From the IMG/VR virus record IMGVR_UViG_3300008107_000080, positions 1-49,894 of that record: a stretch of DNA of 49,894 bases. One strand, 5' to 3'. A program made the position numbers and the translations under genes. The notes under the pieces were generated by a model, which was not told the origin of the DNA, did no database searches, and was given only the letters and a program-made list of their open reading frames with translations. Shown piece after piece: positions 48,725 to 49,894 of the stretch (position 1 is its first letter; each line of letters opens with the position of its first letter). This DNA comes from a virus.

Positions 48725-49009
48725 TTAGACGATTGTGCATTCGGTGAGTAGGTTGTGAAGTTCGGTGTACTTGTACTCGTACTCGAACATGACCCAGAAA
48801 GGTTTGTATTGTTCGAGCATAGTCAAAGCATGTTCACGGGCAGCATGTCTTAAAAGAATACTATGGGACGAATCAGACAGATCACTGTAGAGTCTAAGAA
48901 TAGATTCTTTTTGTCGGTACAGAATTTGATCGACTTCTGTGGTATCAACAACGTATGCTTTACCATCACCGTGAGGATAACGAATATAAGCAGCAGGAAC
49001 AACTAACAT
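48725..49009 (-). CDS. Hypothetical early protein (94 aa) behind an operator
   Basis: 94 residues, MLVVPAAYIRYPHGDGKAYV onwards, helical C-terminal half (HAAREHALTMLEQYKPFW). Its ATG (49009) directly abuts the operator at 49010-49028, and the AGGA of the operator doubles as the SD. Binding of a repressor would therefore also block ribosome-site transcription or be positioned to control just this gene onwards. Function unknown. Confidence 0.55.
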   Translation of the reverse strand: MLVVPAAYIRYPHGDGKAYVVDTTEVDQILYRQKESILRLYSDLSDSSHSILLRHAAREHALTMLEQYKPFWVMFEYEYKYTELHNLLTECTIV

Positions 49010-49028
49010 GGTATCATCCTATGATATT
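49010..49028. promoter_or_regulatory. Operator copy 6, overlapping an RBS
   Basis: GGTATCATCCTATGATATT: palindrome ATATCA-N5-TGATAC reading on the - strand. It lies directly upstream of the ATG at 49009 and includes the SD AGGA. The reverse complement is nearly the site at 5494-5512. No sigma70 boxes seen within 60 bp upstream. Confidence 0.65.
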
Positions 49029-49073
49029 AAACTGACGATTTGAAAAACATGGTACACGAACGAGATGCGTAAA

Positions 49074-49092
49074 AGTATCACTTTGTGATACC
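49074..49092. promoter_or_regulatory. Operator copy 7
   Basis: AGTATCACTTTGTGATACC, with perfect GTATCA-N5-TGATAC arms. It overlaps the stop codon of the 64-aa gene (49078-49080) and lies 64 bp from copy 6. GATGCGTAAA abuts it, the same string that forms the -10 neighbourhood of the 49.77 kb promoter. Confidence 0.7.
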
Positions 49093-49272
49093 AGCTTGTG
49101 CTAACATCTCTGCTATGGTGGGTTTGGGTTGCACTACTTTCCTGGGGGTGGGTACTTGGAGAGCTTTTGGTGTTGCTGTCTTAGTACCGTAGTCTTTGGG
49201 TCTAGCACCTGACCGATTGTGATGTATGTCGATTAGGTACTTGCCACGAGGTTTACGAATGATACGAACCAT
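49078..49272 (-). CDS. Hypothetical basic early protein (64 aa)
   Basis: 64 residues from ATG 49272 (MVRIIRKPRGKYLIDIHHNR), AAGGA SD nine bases upstream. Strongly basic with His, Arg and Lys in the first half, then Thr/Pro/Lys-rich linker and a short acidic end. Basic small proteins in early operons often bind nucleic acids. Family unknown. The stop codon lies inside an operator (49074-49092). Confidence 0.55.
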   Translation of the reverse strand: MVRIIRKPRGKYLIDIHHNRSGARPKDYGTKTATPKALQVPTPRKVVQPKPTIAEMLAQAGITK

Positions 49273-49309
49273 AACGAGATTCCTTAAATAAGGGACGAAA
49301 CAAAACGGG

Positions 49310-49618
49310 TCAGACGAATTTGACTTCAATATTGTGGGGACGAAGTAGGTCATTGAGTGGGCCGAGCAGTTCTTTCCTGGGGTGTGTGGAAAGTAGTTTG
49401 AGAATGTCGAGGGTTAGTTTGCTGTCAAGAAAAGACCTACGACATTCGACTGTGAATGGTGGAATATGTTGCTTGAGTTGTGAAGGAAACTTGGTTTTAT
49501 CAGGAATCGATATACCCTTGGATAACAAAAGACAGCCAAGAACATCGTAATGTCCGTCTTTTTGCATATAGTGGGCAGGGTGGGCAAGTAGAATTGAGGG
49601 AATTTCGATTGTTTGCAT
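49310..49618 (-). CDS. Hypothetical first early protein (102 aa)
   Basis: 102 residues from ATG 49618 (MQTIEIPSILLAHPAHYMQK). The longer frame starting in the AAAACAG tract is rejected as low-complexity Phe/Leu/Ser. Helical C-terminus with LTLDILKLLSTHPRKELLGP. No SD is seen before the ATG. It is the first gene after the 49.77 kb promoter. Function unknown. Confidence 0.5.
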   Translation of the reverse strand: MQTIEIPSILLAHPAHYMQKDGHYDVLGCLLLSKGISIPDKTKFPSQLKQHIPPFTVECRRSFLDSKLTLDILKLLSTHPRKELLGPLNDLLRPHNIEVKFV

Positions 49619-49621
49619 GAT

Positions 49622-49690
49622 AGGAAAGAAAACAGAAAACAAAACAGAAAACAGAAAACAGAAAACAGAAAACAAAAGAGAAAACAGAAA
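49622..49690. repeat. AAAACAG-type simple repeat in the early leader
   Basis: About eight AAAACAG or AGAAAAC units occupy 49626-49690 between the operator region and the first early gene. The mRNA strand is thus a U-rich, G-poor leader (TTTTCTG repeats). No hairpin. It probably provides an unstructured 5' leader or slippage-prone tract. Confidence 0.7.
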
Positions 49691-49727
49691 ACCAAGTTGT
49701 CTCAAAATGAGACGCGGCGGAAAACGA

Positions 49728-49746
49728 AGTATCATACCGCGATAGT
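49728..49746. promoter_or_regulatory. Operator copy 8 downstream of the early promoter
   Basis: AGTATCATACCGCGATAGT: first arm perfect, second arm CGATAGT with two differences from TGATACT. It lies about 19-37 bp downstream of the predicted start at ~49765, the same arrangement as copy 4 at the 28.1 kb promoter. A GTCTCA-AAA-TGAGAC palindrome lies at 49699-49713 next to it. Confidence 0.7.
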
Positions 49747-49771
49747 TCGGGGTACACGCTCCGCCAAAAGT

Positions 49772-49800
49772 ATTTTACGCATTACATCGGCAAAAGTCAA
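49772..49800 (-). promoter_or_regulatory. Early sigma70-type promoter
   Basis: On the - strand TTGACT (49800-49795), a 17-bp spacer, TAAAAT (49777-49772). One mismatch in each box; perfect spacing. The first bases of the spacer (TTT) and the GCG just before the -10 match the 28.1 kb promoter, so the pair looks paralogous. It would drive the early genes from 49618 down. Upstream is AT-rich (49801-49860), typical of an UP element or flexible DNA. Confidence 0.8.
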
Positions 49801-49894
49801 GAGGCAAATTGAGAAAATAATAAAAATAAAAATAAAAATTTTTGTGGCGTTTATTAGTGAATCTAATGGCGGGATAAAATTAAAAATGGAAAGC
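49801..49894. other. AT-rich right end
   Basis: AAATAATAAAAATAAA-type tracts dominate at 49817-49843, then GTGGCGTTTATTAGTG. No gene seen; the upstream neighbours lie outside the window. May serve as the UP element of the early promoter or as an unwinding region. Confidence 0.4.

Larger units (their letters stand above)
298..49390 (+). repeat. Dispersed strand-biased motif TTCCTGGG(G)(A/T)GG
   Basis: A G-rich asymmetric motif, consensus TTC(C)TGGG(G)(A/T)GG, recurs across the window on the + strand, which is the non-coding strand. Examples start near 298, 2042, 3612, 4816, 6169, 7320, 8894, 9418, 10119, 13876, 16119, 17917, 19319, 20942, 22122, 25705, 29641, 30696, 33771, 36463, 41001, 42597, 43412, 47156 and 49139. 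By eye there are about 80 copies in this orientation and fewer than ten in the other. Translated on the - strand it is read in all three frames: Gln-Glu at 8894, Pro-Gly at 10119 and Pro-Arg at 15058. It is therefore not a protein motif. It also occurs in non-coding DNA (4816) and, read as CCCAGGAA, forms the Shine-Dalgarno of some genes (1315, 1519, 34423, 41798). Its function is unknown; a Chi-like, packaging or mRNA signal is conceivable. Confidence 0.75.

Noticed and set aside
49310-49735. 141-aa form of the first early gene
   Set aside because: The extra 39 residues are Phe/Leu/Ser translated from the AAAACAG tract and cross the operator; ATG 49618 preferred.

Overview
The window reads as most of a tailed-phage (siphovirus-type) genome or prophage-like contig in which every supported protein gene lies on the - strand, so transcription runs from the right end (49.8 kb) to the left. 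Terminase, lambda-type portal, capsid, tail tube, tail-chaperone pair and tape measure are all recognisable. No integrase, no convincing repressor and no recognisable endolysin are present. The host is not shown directly; the two secreted proteins with CxNGxC-type motifs and the Cys-pair-rich virion protein are reminiscent of Planctomycetota and their phages, but this is a weak inference.

Layout, in transcription order. 49.8-48.3 kb: a strong sigma70-type promoter with an adjacent palindromic operator, then small unknown early genes and a second operator pair. 48.2-36.4 kb: coiled-coil protein, SF1 helicase, WGR-containing ATP-dependent DNA ligase, PD-(D/E)XK endonuclease, an HTH protein overprinted on its neighbours, family-4/5 uracil-DNA glycosylase, RecB/Cas4-like nuclease, MazG-like pyrophosphohydrolase, Sak4-like ATPase with an SSB-like partner, and a secreted protein. 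36.3-28.2 kb: family A DNA polymerase, primase-helicase, large terminase, a DUF5664-type dNTP pyrophosphohydrolase, a membrane fatty-acid-hydroxylase-like enzyme and a Staphylococcus-nuclease-like protein. At 28.1 kb lies a second near-consensus promoter with operators, and an intrinsic terminator sits between this promoter and the first gene it would serve. 28.0-5.8 kb: subtilisin, small and secreted proteins, a membrane protein, fibre-like proteins, gpW-like joiner, portal, fused protease-capsid, decoration, neck, tail tube, gpG/gpGT frameshift pair, tape measure, baseplate-like proteins, a Cys-rich protein and a glycosyltransferase.

The left 5 kb is different. From about 260 to 4340 the sequence uses a restricted vocabulary of GAGCTC, GGGAG, GCAAG and AAGCTT words and carries five - strand genes: two related SAQHT-motif proteins and three small ones. 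It is flanked by two arrays of an AGTTCGCTAAA-type repeat in opposite orientation. The right array is nine copies at an exact 16-bp period, and part of the left array has a 35-bp period. Between this cassette and the late operon lie G/T-rich repeats, hairpins, a (ACTGG)6 microsatellite and three copies of the phage operator.

Two window-wide nucleotide systems stand out. (1) A short asymmetric motif, TTCCTGGGG(A/T)GG on the + strand, recurs about every 500-600 bp, almost always in the same orientation and in all three codon frames. It also supplies the Shine-Dalgarno of some genes. (2) Eight copies of the palindrome AGTATCA-N5-TGATACT mark the control regions at 5.5-5.7, 28.1 and 49.0-49.8 kb. 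Counts and periods were made by reading, not by computation.
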